DNA of 64,000 nucleotides from Acidobacteriota bacterium (GCA_017304135.1 JAFLBB010000009.1:28488-92487), one strand, 5' to 3'; counted from the first letter of the stretch, positions 28,535 through 39,500 are shown. The notes: generated by a model from the letters alone, not told the origin. A program made the numbers and translations.

Positions 28535-29437
28535 CTACCTCACCACCACAGTCACGCTATTCGCCGCCTGGCCATCGACGGTGAGCACCAAGCTCACTTC
28601 CCCGCGCCCCGCCAGCGCTGCGGGCAGCGGGCCGATGTTCACCTGGTCGAGACCCGCGAACTGGCCCTGGGCGACCGCACCCAGCACGGGCACTGCCTCG
28701 CCGCCAAGCGTGGCCGTGACGGATTGCTGGAAGCCGCGGATGCCGGTTCCAAACAAAAGCAGGTAGACCTGTTCTCCGGCGCGGAGGGCGATGGGGGCGG
28801 CTTGCAGCGTGTTCGGGTCGAAGACGAGGGCCTGCGTCTGCGCGCCGGTGGAATCGACGGTGAGGGCGAAGGCGCTGGCGACGCCGGTGCCTTGCAGGTT
28901 GGCCGTGTAGAGGCCCGGGCTGGTGCGGGCGATGTCGGCCGTGCCGTTGACAGTCGCGCCTGCGCCTGTGGTGACGACGATGCGCGCAGGGCCGAGAGCA
29001 ACGGTGGTGGGCACAAGGTAGTTGATCTGCGTCGGCGCGACGGCGAAGAGCGGCGCGGCGTGGGTGACGCCCGCCGAGTCAATGATGTTCACGCTGGTGC
29101 CCAGCAGCGTCGTAGGCAGCGTGGCCTGCGTGTTGGCGGCGAGCCCGGTGGCCAGGTTCTGCCCAAAGCCGGAAGCGATGAGGCCAGGCGCGAGCGGACG
29201 CGAAGCGGCGAAACTTGCCGAAGACACGCTGACGAACCCCGGCGCAACGGCGCCGGATTGGAAAGCGCGGCGCGTGAGGTCGCCCGCGGTGTTGTAGGTG
29301 TAGGCGATGGATCGGTTGCCGCCATATTCGGCGCGCATCAGGCGGCCGGCGGCGTCGTAGCGGTAGCGGATCTCCTGGGCAGCGGCGGGAGCCAGAAGTG
29401 CGGCGGCGGTGAGGATGAGGTGCAGTGTCGTGCGCAT
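28535..29437 (-). CDS. exported YD-repeat/TIGR03437 fusion protein
   Basis: A 300-residue protein with a signal peptide (MRTTLHLILTAAALLAPAAAQ). Two YD-type Rhs repeats follow (Y-R-Y-D-A-A-G-R-L-M-R and Y-T-Y-N-T-A-G-D-L-T-R, residues about 24-60). A complete TIGR03437 module covers about 65-300 (A-P-T-Q-I-N-Y-L-V-P, E-Q-V-Y-L-L-L-F-G-T-G-I, D-Q-V-N-I-G-P-L-P). It lies between the large Rhs gene (14 nt upstream) and the orphan core-tip gene (6 nt downstream). It looks like an Rhs protein whose core was replaced by the Solibacter C-terminal module. Confidence 0.8.
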   Translation of the reverse strand: MRTTLHLILTAAALLAPAAAQEIRYRYDAAGRLMRAEYGGNRSIAYTYNTAGDLTRRAFQSGAVAPGFVSVSSASFAASRPLAPGLIASGFGQNLATGLAANTQATLPTTLLGTSVNIIDSAGVTHAAPLFAVAPTQINYLVPTTVALGPARIVVTTGAGATVNGTADIARTSPGLYTANLQGTGVASAFALTVDSTGAQTQALVFDPNTLQAAPIALRAGEQVYLLLFGTGIRGFQQSVTATLGGEAVPVLGAVAQGQFAGLDQVNIGPLPAALAGRGEVSLVLTVDGQAANSVTVVVR

Positions 29438-29451
29438 GGTGGTCTCCTCAG

Positions 29452-32400
29452 CTAACGGATGGCGGGGACGGCTTCGATGGGCAGGAAGGCGGCGAAGCCT
29501 TCCCAGACGGCGGACTCAGGGTCGCCCGGCAACGGTGGCGGATAGGGCGCCGAAAGCTGCGCCGTGGGCGTGGCCACGTCGAGCGCGGCCGGCGGCAGCG
29601 GAGCCAGGCGGCGGAGTTCGCTCGTGATGCCGGCCTCCGTGGCCAGCCAGCGGCGGGCGCGGGCGGCGGTGATCTCTTCGGGGTCAATGGGACGCGGACC
29701 GCGCAGGAACGGATGCGGTGTGAGCGCCAGCGGCAGCACAGGTTGCAGAGCGGCGGCTCCGATTTCCAGCGGCGAGATCGCCGATGCGGCCAGAGGCGTT
29801 AACACGCTTGGCGCCACAACCGGCTGCGCGGGCGGCTGCACCTGAACGGATTCGAAGAGGCGCGCCGTGATCTGCTCGCGCGGCACGATGGGCTGCGTGG
29901 GCACGAGCGAGGGCGAAAGGCCGGTCGGGTCGGAGAGGCCGAGCGGGTTCGATGAGGCGTAGTTGTAAGGATTCGCGCGCGCGGCGGCGGTTTGCAGCAG
30001 CCAGTCCGGCGAGAGGAAGCGTGACGAGGTGGCGTCGTAAAAGCGGGCGCGCATGGCGTAGAGGCCGACGCTGGTGAGGTCGATCACCCCTTCGGCGGCG
30101 CGGAAGGTGAACGGGTTGTTCGATCCGCCCGAGCGCGAGACGGTCTCGCCATAGGGCGTCACGACGTAGGTTTCCACGATCGCGCCAAGCTGATTGGTGA
30201 GCGCCATGGCGTTGCCCGATTCGTCGAGATGGCCATAGAGCACCGCGCCCTGCGCGTCGATCGAGTAGAGCCATTCGCCGGCCGGCGTGAAGACATGGTA
30301 GGCGAGGTCGTTCAAGCCGTTGCGTTCGATCGACGGCGAAGGCAGCGCGGTGGCGTAGTTCCAAACCCACTGCCGCGCGGCCCCGACGATGTTGCCGAAA
30401 GCATCGTAGTCAAAGCGCAGGGTGGTGGCGCCGCTGACGGCTTCGCGGAGGCGTGAGGCGGCGTCCCAGCGGAAGGTGCGCAGGCCGTCGGTGGTCATGC
30501 GGCCGGCCGAATCGTAGCGCGAGAGCGCAAGCTGGCGGGCGGCGTTCGAGGTGAGCTCCTGCGTGCCGTCGACGAGCGTGGGGTTCACGGCGGGCGAGCG
30601 TGTCGACGACGTCAGGCGCCCGGCGGCGTCGCGCGCGAGCGTGAGGCTGAGGTTCACGCCGGTGCCTCCGGTATGCACAAGACGCGTCAATCGTCCGGCG
30701 GCGTCGTAGGTGTATTCGGTATTCACGCCGTTGGGACGATTGATGCGCAGCAGGCGGCGCGCCGAGTCGTAGGCAAACGTGGTCGCGCCGCCGAGCCAGT
30801 CGGTCAACCGGATGAGCAGGCCGCGCTCATTGTAGGCGTAGCGAATCACGCGGTCCTGCGTGTAAGCGACGGCGGTGATGCGGCCCGCGTCGTCGCGCGT
30901 GATGTTGATGCCGTTCGACGAAGCCAGGCGTCCGGCCGGATCGTAGGTGAAGATGAAGTTGGTGCCGGCAACGGGCAGGCCGCGGGCTTCGCGCTGGATC
31001 TCGATGTCGGCGCCATCGGAGAACTGCAGCCGCGTCAGGTCGCCTGCCGGGTCGTAGGTGAAATTGCCCGACGAGCCGTCGGCATGCGTAAAGGAAAGCA
31101 GCCGGCGGCGAGCTCCCCAGTTGAACGTCGTGCGCTGATTGAGGGGATTCACCGCCGCTGAGATGAGGCCGGAACCGTTGCGCTCCCATTTCCAGTTGGA
31201 CTGCAGCGGATCGGTGAGCGTGGCCAGTTGCGCATCGTTGTCGTAGGCAAGCGCGACGGCATCGCCCGTGGGCAGCGTTTCCCTCTGCAAAAGCGCGCCG
31301 CGAAGCCAGCCATATTGAGTTCGCTCATCGAGCGGATTGCGCACTGCCGCCAGCCGGCCTGATGCGTCGTACTCAAACCGCCACGTCGCGCCGCCCGGTT
31401 CGGCGATCGCCGTCACGCGGCCGCGCGCGTCGCGGGTAAAGGTAAGCGCCTGGTTGTTGCCGTTAGTGATGGAGCGCACAGCGCCGTTGGTATAAGCCAG
31501 CGTGAGCAAGGCGCCGGCCGAGTCGCCGATGCCGAGCAGCCGGCCCGCCTTGTCGTAGCGGTAGCGGGTGATGACGTTGGTGGGGTCGGTGATGGACTCC
31601 AGGCGGCCCACGGGGTCGTAGGTGTAGCGCCAGGCCTTGCCGCCCGGTTCGGTGTGAACCAGCAGGCGGTTGTTGGCGTCGTAGGAGTAGAGGCGGCGCT
31701 GGCCGGCGGTGTCGATCCACGAGATGAGGCGGTTGTTGCGGTCGTACTCGAGCGTGTGACGGCGGTTGCGCTCGTCGGTGACGCCGATGATGCGGTCGCG
31801 CGAGTCGTAGGAAAAGCTGCGCGCGGTGCCGTCGGGCCAGACGATGCGCGTGCGGCGGCGGGTGGAGTCGTATTCGAACCGCGTCAGGTCGCCTGACTCC
31901 TCGCGCATGGAGGAGCGTGTGCCGTCGGAGTTATACGTGAACTCCACCATGCCGCCCGTGGGCCGCTTCACCGAGGTGAGCCAGCCGCGCGCGTCGTAGG
32001 TGAACGCCGTTGTCTGTCCGGCGCGGTTGAGGAAGGCGATGAGGTTGGCGTTGGCGTCATAGCGGTACACTTCGCCCGCGCCGTCTGCGTAGAGCAGGCT
32101 CGTGCGGCGATAGACGTTGAAGCCGTTGATCTTGAATTCGCCGTAGGTGTATTGCACGGTTTCGCCCGTCGGCAGCGTGTCGCGAATCAGGTTGCCCGCC
32201 GTGTCGTAGAGCGAGGTGAACACGGGGCCGCCGGCCTGCTGGCGTGTGCGCGGCAGGTTGAAGGCGTTGTAGTCGATGTAGGTGCGCGCGCCCTCGGCGT
32301 CGGTGAATTCGACCAGGTTGTTCTGCCCCTCATGGCGATGGATGGTGACGCCTCCGGCGGCATCGATGATGCGCGTCATGCCGGGCGAAGGCGTGTCGTA

Positions 32401-35400
32401 GGAAAGCGTCATGGCATTGCCGCGCGAGTCGCGCTGGCGGGCCACGCGGGCGGCGTTATCGTAGTCCTGCGCGAATGGGGCGTTGCCTTCGGGCTCGGTC
32501 TTGAATAGCATCAGTGAGGAACGCGGTCCGGCCGTGGTGTAGGTGTAGGTCACTGAGCCGCCGCCGGGCAGCGACACGGCGCGCAGCGTTTCGCCGGAGT
32601 ATTCGAAGTCGAGGGCGCGGCCATTGGTGTCTTCGACGCGAGCCAGCCGCCCGGCATCGTAGACAAAGCGCAGCGAGCGGCCCAGGCCGTCGGAGATCTC
32701 TTCCGGACCATTCGGTGTTTGCGTGAGCGTGAGCGCGTTGCCGCGCAGGTCTTCGATCTTCACCACCAGTCCGGTGGGCGTGAAGGTGAGCATGCGCTGC
32801 TGCAGGGCGTCAAAGAATCGATAGGAAGTGGTCTCCGAGATGAGTTGGTAGGCGAACTGTTCGGCGTTCAGTTGCAGCCAGTCGTTGCCCTGGCGTTGAA
32901 ACTCGATGCGGCGTCCGGGATAGAGGCGAACCACGGCGCGGGCGTCGCGCACCGAGATGCGCGAGTCGAAGTTGTGCATCCAGTTCGGTCCGAGCGCGCT
33001 GGAGATGCCCGAGGTGCGCAGCAGCGTGCCATAGTGGCGCTCAAAGCGCAGGTTCATCGGGCCGCCCAGTTCAAGGTCGGTTTCAAAATCGTAGAGTTCG
33101 CCCGAGGCCGAGTTGATGGGGTCGCCGGCGACGCCATGATTGTGCGCCCGTTCGCCCGCCGTAAGCAGAAAGCTCTCCCGCACCAGCGGATCGGGATTGA
33201 GCGTGGAGTAGGCGATCAGGACAGCCTCTTCCTTGCCGTTGTAGCCCTGGCCGCTGCCGGCGGTGTCGAGAATGGGACCGCCCACGAAGCCGGCAAAGAG
33301 AATGGTCTGCGTATCGAGGATGACGCCGTCGTTGGGCGTGCCGGGAGCGATGCAGGTCTGCACGGGGTTCTGCAGGTCGGCGCCGTATTGGAAGGTGACC
33401 AGTCCGAAATTGTTTTGCCCGCCGCCACAGTTGCCGATGCCGTTGGGGATGGGCGTGACGAACTGCGTGCCGCCGAAGCGGGCGACAATGGTCAACTGGC
33501 TGCCGCCAATGCCGATACGCAACACGGCGTCTTCGCCATCGCTGCCGAGCAACTGCGAGTAGACCGGCTTGTTCACGCTGAGCACGTTGGGCAGCGGCGT
33601 GCCCGAGGGGATGGGCGGCTGGTTCACCGGCGTCACCGGCTCGGGATACACGCCGCGCAGCGGGTTGCCCAGACCACCGCTGAGCGTGGGCGTGGTGGTG
33701 GCCGCGGCGGTGGAACGCGTGCCGGGGAAGTTGAATTGTGCCAGCCAGATGTCGGTCGGCCCGCCGCGATAGAGGCTCGGCCGCGGCGTGATGGTGGGGA
33801 AATCGGTGGACGATGTGGTGCCGGCGACGAGCACCGTTTCGGCGCGGTCCACCACAAGATCGGAGCCCGAGTCCGTGTTGCGCCCGCCGATGAGCGTGGC
33901 ATATTCGATGGCACTGCGGGCCACGTTGAGGCGCACCAGGTAGGCATCCACGCCTCCGGTGATCGACGAGAACCAGGCATCGCCGGTAACGGGGAAGTTG
34001 GGCGAATCGGTCTGGCCTGTGAAATAGAGGTTGCCGCTATTGCCTAGGGCCACGCCGTTCAACGTGTCATTGCCGGTGGCCCCGAGATAGGAGAGAGTCA
34101 CCAGGCCGGTGCCGTTCGGATTGACAATCGCGAACCAGCCTTCACTGCCGCCACGCGTAGCCGGTTGGAAAGCGCCAGGCGTCGTGGGCAGGTCGTTGGA
34201 ATTGGTGCTGCCGCCCACCAGCGCCGAGCCGTTGGCGTCCACGAGGATGGCCGAGACGGACTCATCCAGCGTGCCTCCGAGAAAGGTGGAGTAGAGCAGG
34301 CGGTCGCCCTGCGGGTTGAGCTTGCAGAGAAAGGCCTCCTGGCCGCCCTTGAGCTCGCGCTGCGGCGCGCCGCCGGTGGTGGGAAAATCGCGCGAACGCG
34401 TCGTGCCGGCGGCGTAGATGTTGCCCGCCGGGTCGGCCTGCAGGCGCAGCGCGGCGTCGGCTGCGTTGCCGCCGAGATAGGTGGAGAAGATGCGCTGCGT
34501 GCCGGTTGCGTTGAGCTTCACGATGAAGGCATCCGAGCCGCCGCCGGCAAAGGTCTGGTCGTAGGCCGAAGAGATGGGGAAGTTGACCGAAGAGGTGGAG
34601 CCTGCCACGAAGATGTTGCCCGTCGAGTCAGAGGTGATGGCATAGGCGCGCTCGTCTTCGGTGCCGCCGAGATAGGTGGAAAAAAGAATCGGGTCGATGA
34701 CGATCTTGCGCGAACGGTCATAGGGGCCAAGCGCAAAACCAGCGCGGTTAGCCGCCAGCAGCCGGAACGAAGCGGGCACGTGGACCGGGCCGCGCGGACC
34801 TTCCTGATACACCAGCGGGCGCTTGTGGCGCAGCGTGCCGGCCGGCGTGGTCAACACCAGGTCGCCGCTTGCATCCAGCCGCAGCGGCGCCGAGCCTTCG
34901 ATGTTCAGCACAAGCGAAGCCGGGTCAGCGCCGGGTGCGAGTTCGAAGTCGTATTCCAGCGCCTCGCCATTGCCATAGAGAAGAAGGTCTACGCCGGGAC
35001 GGATATTGGCCAGGCGCAGGCGTTCAAACTGGCGGACCGGAGAGCCCTCCGTGGCCGAGCCCGTGAAGTAATGGACCTTCCCCGCGACCGGATTGAGTCC
35101 TGAGGCCACGGGCAACGGTGAGGGAGCGCCCTCGAAACGAAAGAGCAGGTCGTGGGTGGCCTGCGACGAGGTGCGCAGGCGAATGCGCAGCGCGGTGGGT
35201 TCGACCATGACCGAGTAAAACCGCCCGCGAGCGGCGAAGGGAATGTGGGGGGGAAATTGCCCGCGGTTTTCCTCAAACGCCAGCGGCAGCGAGTTCCAGG
35301 CGCGCAGGGCGCGGGCGCGCGCGGCCGGGGCGGGTGTCCGCGGTGTCGAGGCGGCCAACCCGGGCAGGATAGAGGAGAGGAAAATCAGGAAAGCAGTGGT

Positions 35401-35412
35401 AACGCAGCGCAC
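29452..35412 (-). CDS. giant exported SBBP-Rhs protein
   Basis: A 1986-residue protein from GTG 35412, preceded by GGGAGG at 7-nt spacing. After a signal peptide (to about 22) comes a DUF7948-like domain (about 40-225: L-P-L-A-F-E-E-N-R-G-Q-F-P). Five SBBP beta-propeller repeats follow (about 230-545; G-G-T-E-D-E-R-A-Y-A-I...G-S-T-S-S type). A linker domain with cysteines precedes a DUF6531-type Rhs entry (H-N-H-G-V-A-G-D-P-I near 755) and over twenty YD repeats to about 1700. The Rhs core (R-F-Y-D-A-T-S-S-R-F-L-S-P-D near 1787, D-P-T-G-L near 1827) is followed by a Pro/Ala-rich tail of about 155 residues without a toxin motif. It heads the four-gene Rhs run. Confidence 0.9.
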   Translation of the reverse strand: MRCVTTAFLIFLSSILPGLAASTPRTPAPAARARALRAWNSLPLAFEENRGQFPPHIPFAARGRFYSVMVEPTALRIRLRTSSQATHDLLFRFEGAPSPLPVASGLNPVAGKVHYFTGSATEGSPVRQFERLRLANIRPGVDLLLYGNGEALEYDFELAPGADPASLVLNIEGSAPLRLDASGDLVLTTPAGTLRHKRPLVYQEGPRGPVHVPASFRLLAANRAGFALGPYDRSRKIVIDPILFSTYLGGTEDERAYAITSDSTGNIFVAGSTSSVNFPISSAYDQTFAGGGSDAFIVKLNATGTQRIFSTYLGGNAADAALRLQADPAGNIYAAGTTRSRDFPTTGGAPQRELKGGQEAFLCKLNPQGDRLLYSTFLGGTLDESVSAILVDANGSALVGGSTNSNDLPTTPGAFQPATRGGSEGWFAIVNPNGTGLVTLSYLGATGNDTLNGVALGNSGNLYFTGQTDSPNFPVTGDAWFSSITGGVDAYLVRLNVARSAIEYATLIGGRNTDSGSDLVVDRAETVLVAGTTSSTDFPTITPRPSLYRGGPTDIWLAQFNFPGTRSTAAATTTPTLSGGLGNPLRGVYPEPVTPVNQPPIPSGTPLPNVLSVNKPVYSQLLGSDGEDAVLRIGIGGSQLTIVARFGGTQFVTPIPNGIGNCGGGQNNFGLVTFQYGADLQNPVQTCIAPGTPNDGVILDTQTILFAGFVGGPILDTAGSGQGYNGKEEAVLIAYSTLNPDPLVRESFLLTAGERAHNHGVAGDPINSASGELYDFETDLELGGPMNLRFERHYGTLLRTSGISSALGPNWMHNFDSRISVRDARAVVRLYPGRRIEFQRQGNDWLQLNAEQFAYQLISETTSYRFFDALQQRMLTFTPTGLVVKIEDLRGNALTLTQTPNGPEEISDGLGRSLRFVYDAGRLARVEDTNGRALDFEYSGETLRAVSLPGGGSVTYTYTTAGPRSSLMLFKTEPEGNAPFAQDYDNAARVARQRDSRGNAMTLSYDTPSPGMTRIIDAAGGVTIHRHEGQNNLVEFTDAEGARTYIDYNAFNLPRTRQQAGGPVFTSLYDTAGNLIRDTLPTGETVQYTYGEFKINGFNVYRRTSLLYADGAGEVYRYDANANLIAFLNRAGQTTAFTYDARGWLTSVKRPTGGMVEFTYNSDGTRSSMREESGDLTRFEYDSTRRRTRIVWPDGTARSFSYDSRDRIIGVTDERNRRHTLEYDRNNRLISWIDTAGQRRLYSYDANNRLLVHTEPGGKAWRYTYDPVGRLESITDPTNVITRYRYDKAGRLLGIGDSAGALLTLAYTNGAVRSITNGNNQALTFTRDARGRVTAIAEPGGATWRFEYDASGRLAAVRNPLDERTQYGWLRGALLQRETLPTGDAVALAYDNDAQLATLTDPLQSNWKWERNGSGLISAAVNPLNQRTTFNWGARRRLLSFTHADGSSGNFTYDPAGDLTRLQFSDGADIEIQREARGLPVAGTNFIFTYDPAGRLASSNGINITRDDAGRITAVAYTQDRVIRYAYNERGLLIRLTDWLGGATTFAYDSARRLLRINRPNGVNTEYTYDAAGRLTRLVHTGGTGVNLSLTLARDAAGRLTSSTRSPAVNPTLVDGTQELTSNAARQLALSRYDSAGRMTTDGLRTFRWDAASRLREAVSGATTLRFDYDAFGNIVGAARQWVWNYATALPSPSIERNGLNDLAYHVFTPAGEWLYSIDAQGAVLYGHLDESGNAMALTNQLGAIVETYVVTPYGETVSRSGGSNNPFTFRAAEGVIDLTSVGLYAMRARFYDATSSRFLSPDWLLQTAAARANPYNYASSNPLGLSDPTGLSPSLVPTQPIVPREQITARLFESVQVQPPAQPVVAPSVLTPLAASAISPLEIGAAALQPVLPLALTPHPFLRGPRPIDPEEITAARARRWLATEAGITSELRRLAPLPPAALDVATPTAQLSAPYPPPLPGDPESAVWEGFAAFLPIEAVPAIR

Positions 35413-35589
35413 GAAGCAACCTCCCAGTTACAACGAGTGAGCCAGCGCGCGCGGGAGCGCCGAACCGCCTCGGAAGCTAGAGCGTAGCACATGGGACCCG
35501 GTGGACTTCCGATTCCACAAGAGGGGTGCGAAGGGTGGCGAACGAAACCAGAATCGCCCTCACGCGTCCAATCCACTATTCCGCTCACC

Positions 35590-36495
35590 ATGATTTCCCG
35601 ACTTCTGGCCTTTGCACTGTTAGCCCCATACGCCTGGGGCGGCGAGTACCCGGTTCTGCGAGCCGAACACCCCTTCCCGTATTCCCGGTTCTTTGTTCCG
35701 AATGGCGGCGGCGTGCGGACCTCGGTCGTCATGCTACATGGCAGCGAAGGCGGCTCGGTTCCCTTCCTCGAATCGGAAGCGGCCATACTCGCCGGAGCGG
35801 GTTACGCCGTGCTGACGCTGTGCTATTTCGATTGCGGACGCGGGCTGGCCGGAACACGCCAGACGCTGAAGGACGTGGAGGCGACCGTAGTGCTGGATGC
35901 GGTGAAGTGGCTGCGCTCGCTACCCCAAAGCGACGGCCGCGTGATCGTGTATGGGTTTTCGCGGGGCGGCGAGTTGGCGCTCATCGCCGGCAGCGCGGCG
36001 GTCACCCCGGAGGAGACGCCGGATGCCCTCATCGCCCACGCACCCAGTGACCTCTACCGCGGACCCTTCAACTGGAGTTGGCGCGACGCGGCTTGCTGGG
36101 TGTGCGCGGCCGGGCCTGGACGCTGCGCGCCCTCAACACCGCGCGCGGCGCTGGCATGGAATCCGGGCTGCGGCCCCGATGACGAACAGAAGATCGACCA
36201 CAATTGGAGCGCGTGGCGGGTGCGCGGCGATCGCGTCTGGGCCGGGACGCGAATCGAAGTGGAACGGTTCGCAGGACCGGTTCTGATCACGGTCGGCGAG
36301 CAAGACAGCCTCTGGCCAGCTGACCAGACGCGGCGCATCGAGCAGACGCTGAGGGCCTCGGGCCGCGACGTGGAGGTGCATTACTTCCCCGAGGCCGACC
36401 ACGTCTTCGGCTACATCGACGAAAACCGGCGGCGGAAGCTGGCGCTGGATTTCATAAACAAAGTGTCTGCAATCGGCAAAGCTCCAGCGGAATAG
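35590..36495 (+). CDS. exported alpha/beta hydrolase, dienelactone hydrolase/BAAT-like
   Basis: A 301-residue protein with a signal peptide (MISRLLAFALLAPYAWGG). The catalytic triad is S124 in Y-G-F-S-R-G-G, D239 in V-G-E-Q-D-S-L-W and H271 in E-A-D-H-V-F-G-Y. V-V-M-L-H-G-S-E-G-G gives the oxyanion hole. A cysteine-rich insert (about residues 175-205, C-W-V-C-A-A-G-P-G-R-C) is unusual and may form disulfides in the periplasm. A longer frame from 35491 lacks the signal. It is divergent from the Rhs operon (about 180 nt between starts). The substrate is an unknown ester or thioester. Confidence 0.82.
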   Translation: MISRLLAFALLAPYAWGGEYPVLRAEHPFPYSRFFVPNGGGVRTSVVMLHGSEGGSVPFLESEAAILAGAGYAVLTLCYFDCGRGLAGTRQTLKDVEATVVLDAVKWLRSLPQSDGRVIVYGFSRGGELALIAGSAAVTPEETPDALIAHAPSDLYRGPFNWSWRDAACWVCAAGPGRCAPSTPRAALAWNPGCGPDDEQKIDHNWSAWRVRGDRVWAGTRIEVERFAGPVLITVGEQDSLWPADQTRRIEQTLRASGRDVEVHYFPEADHVFGYIDENRRRKLALDFINKVSAIGKAPAE

Positions 36496-36573
36496 GCGCG
36501 ACCGGTACAGACCAAACCGCCGGCGGCCGCCTCAACACCAAACGGCCGGCATCATTCGATTCCCCGTCCAGCC

Positions 36574-39500
36574 TCACTGTACAGCCACGGTCACCCCGGT
36601 TTGACTGCGCGTGTTGCCGATGGTGACGATCACCTCCTGGTTGCCCGAAGCAACCCCCTGCGGCACCTCCACATTCATCTGGAAGAGGCCGCCCACCTGC
36701 CCCGGCGCCGCCCCTGCGTAGAGCACACGGGCGTTCTGTCCGCCGATGGTGACCGTGGTCGGCAGCAGGATGCGCGGGAAGACAGCCGAGTTCACGCGGC
36801 CCGTGACGCCGGGTGGATCGATGGGCCCTTCGCCCGTGCCGAACAGCAGCACGATTCCGCCCTTGGCCACCGGATTCGTCGACGAGTTATAGCTGAAATC
36901 GGCGTTGAGAATCGCCCCCTGCCCGCGCCCGCTGGCGTTGGCCGAAAACAGCGCCGGTTTCGATTGCACCACCGGGACGGTGAGCGGCGCCGAACGGCCG
37001 CCGCGATGCTCCACCACCATCTGCGCCGACTGCTTGCCGTTGAGCTCATAGGGAACGATGACGCTGGTTTGTCCCGACGAGGCGTAGAGGACGGGAGCGG
37101 CAACGCCATCGAAGGTGACGCGTGTTTCGCTCAGCGTGGTGGCTACCGTGCCCTGCGGCGTCAGCGCCAGCGTGGTGAGCTGTTGCGGGCCGATACCTCC
37201 GCCGGTGATCACCGCAATCTCCCCCGGCGCCACGCCGCCGCCGGCATAGCTGGCCGCGCTGACAATCGCGGCCACCGAGAGGATGCCGCCGCTCGAGGTG
37301 GAGCCGCCAAAACGGGTCAGGAAGCCGTCGCCCATGGGCAGCGTGTTCAGCGTCGTGCCGCCATAGGCCGATTGCGCGGCGTTGGAGGTGACGGGGAAAT
37401 CAGTGGAGATCGTCCCGCCGGAGACCGTGGCGTTGCCCGCGGCATCGACGGCGATGCCGAGGCCGTAGTCGTTCTGCGAGCCGCCCAGGTAGGTGGCAAA
37501 CAGAACGGCATTTCCGGCGCTGCTGAGCTGGGCCACCCAGGCGTCGCCTGTCGAGGTGGAACTGGCGCCGGCCGGTCCTTTGAAGGTCTTCTGCGTGGCG
37601 TCGCTGCTCACGGGGAAGTCCGGCGACAGCGTCGCGCCGGTGAGCCAGGCGTTGCCCGAACGATCGAGCGCCAGCGCCATGCCCCAGTCGTCCTGCGAGC
37701 CGCCGAGGTAGGTCGAATACAGCAACGTCGTGCCGGAGGAGTTGAGCTTGGCCGCAAAGGCATCGCCGGCGGGGAACACCACGTGGCGTCCGCTGCCGCC
37801 GTAACGCGTTTGCGGGGCCGAGGAGGTGGTGGGGAAGTTGGCCGAGTTGGTCGTACCCGCGAGGTGCGCATTGCCCTGGGCATCGACGGCGATGGAGAAG
37901 CCTGCGTCGTCACCGGAGCCACCCAGGTAAGTGCCATAGTCGAAACGGCTGCCCGCCGGGTTGAGCTTCACCACGAACGCATCGCCAAGGCGTGTCGGCG
38001 CATTGGTCACGTTGCCCCCATAGCGCGTTTGCGCCGAGCCGTCGGTCACCGGGAAGGCGGCCGTGCTCGTGGTTTGCCCGGTCACATACGCCGCGCCCTG
38101 CGAATCCAGCGCCAGCGAGAAGATGGAGTCGATGCCGGAGCCACCCACGAAGGTGGCATACAGCAGTGAGGTGGCGGTGGGATTGAGCTTGGCGACGAAA
38201 CCGTCCAGCCCGCCGCCACCGGCATTCTCCTGGGCCGCGCCGCGCGTGAAGGGGAAGCTGGAGAAGCTGGCCGTGGTGCCGCCGACAACGGCGTTGCCTT
38301 GCGAATCCACGGCGATGCTCATGCAACTGTCGTCGCGCGTGCCGCCCAGGTAGGTGGAGTAGACCAGCGCATCGCCTCCGGGGCTGAGCTTGGTGACATA
38401 GCAGTCCAGTTGATCGGCCGGCGTCAGGCCGGGCGGGCTGAAGCGGGTTTTCACAACGCCCGGCGTCACCGGAAAGTCCGTGCTGGCTGTCGAGCCCGCC
38501 AGGTAGATGGCGCCGGAGTTGTCCACGGCAATGGCCACGCCCTGGTCATGAAAGCTGCCGCCAATGTAAGTCGAATAGACAGCCTGGTTGGTGGACGGGT
38601 TCACCTTCATCAGCAGGACATTCTGAAAGCCGCCCTGCGGCACTTGCGACTGAAACGCGCCCGAGGTCACCGGAAACGAGCGGTCGTAGCTGATGCCCAG
38701 CATGTAGACGTTGCCCTGGTTGTCGCTGACCACGCGGCCCATCGTCTCCGGCTGCAGTTTCCCGATGTAGGTCGAGTAGGTGACGATGGGGTCGATGACG
38801 AGGTTGCGGTCCGGATCGAAGCGTCCCAGCTCAAAAGCAATGGCGCCCTTGTCCAGCCGGTAGCGGCTCTCCACCATACGCCGCGTGCCGCGGACCTCCT
38901 GGTAGACCACCGGCTTCTTCCACAACAGTTCGCGCTCTCCGGCCTGCACCACCATGTCGCCCGCGGCGTTCAGACTCATCGAGGCGGCCCCGTGCAGGGC
39001 CATGCGGATGCGCGACGGATCGCCGCCGGGACGCACGATGAAGTCGTGCTCCAGTTCGCCGGCGTGGCCGTAATAGACAACATCGATGCCGGGATACACA
39101 TCGCGGTAGCGGACACGCCGGAACGAGGGCACATTGGTGATCCACTTTGACGAGTCGCTCCCGAGCAGGTAGTTCGTCTGGCCCGGCAGGAGCTCTTCCG
39201 GTTCGGCTTGCGCCCGCGGAGAAGCGCCTTCGAGCGTGGCGCGTAGCTTCGACTGGCCGTCCTTCTCATCAAGCGTGAGGAAGGCGTTCCCAGCCGTGAG
39301 ATAGACAGCAAGCTGTTTGCCTTGCGCGAGGAATTCCACCGTCGAGCCTGCCTGGCCCAGGTTCGGCTCAAAGGCAAGCGGCAGTCCGGGGCCGGGATTC
39401 CACGAACGCGGGTTCGGTTCCAAAATGCCGAACTTCACCAGCGAGCAGATGAGCATGTCGTCGCCACAGCCGCTCGCATTGTTGTCCTCGGAGTCGTCGC

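Noticed and set aside
29452..29930. C-terminal tail of the giant Rhs protein as a toxin
   Set aside because: The 155 residues after D-P-T-G-L are Pro/Ala-rich and low in complexity, without catalytic motifs, and the next gene is not immunity-like.
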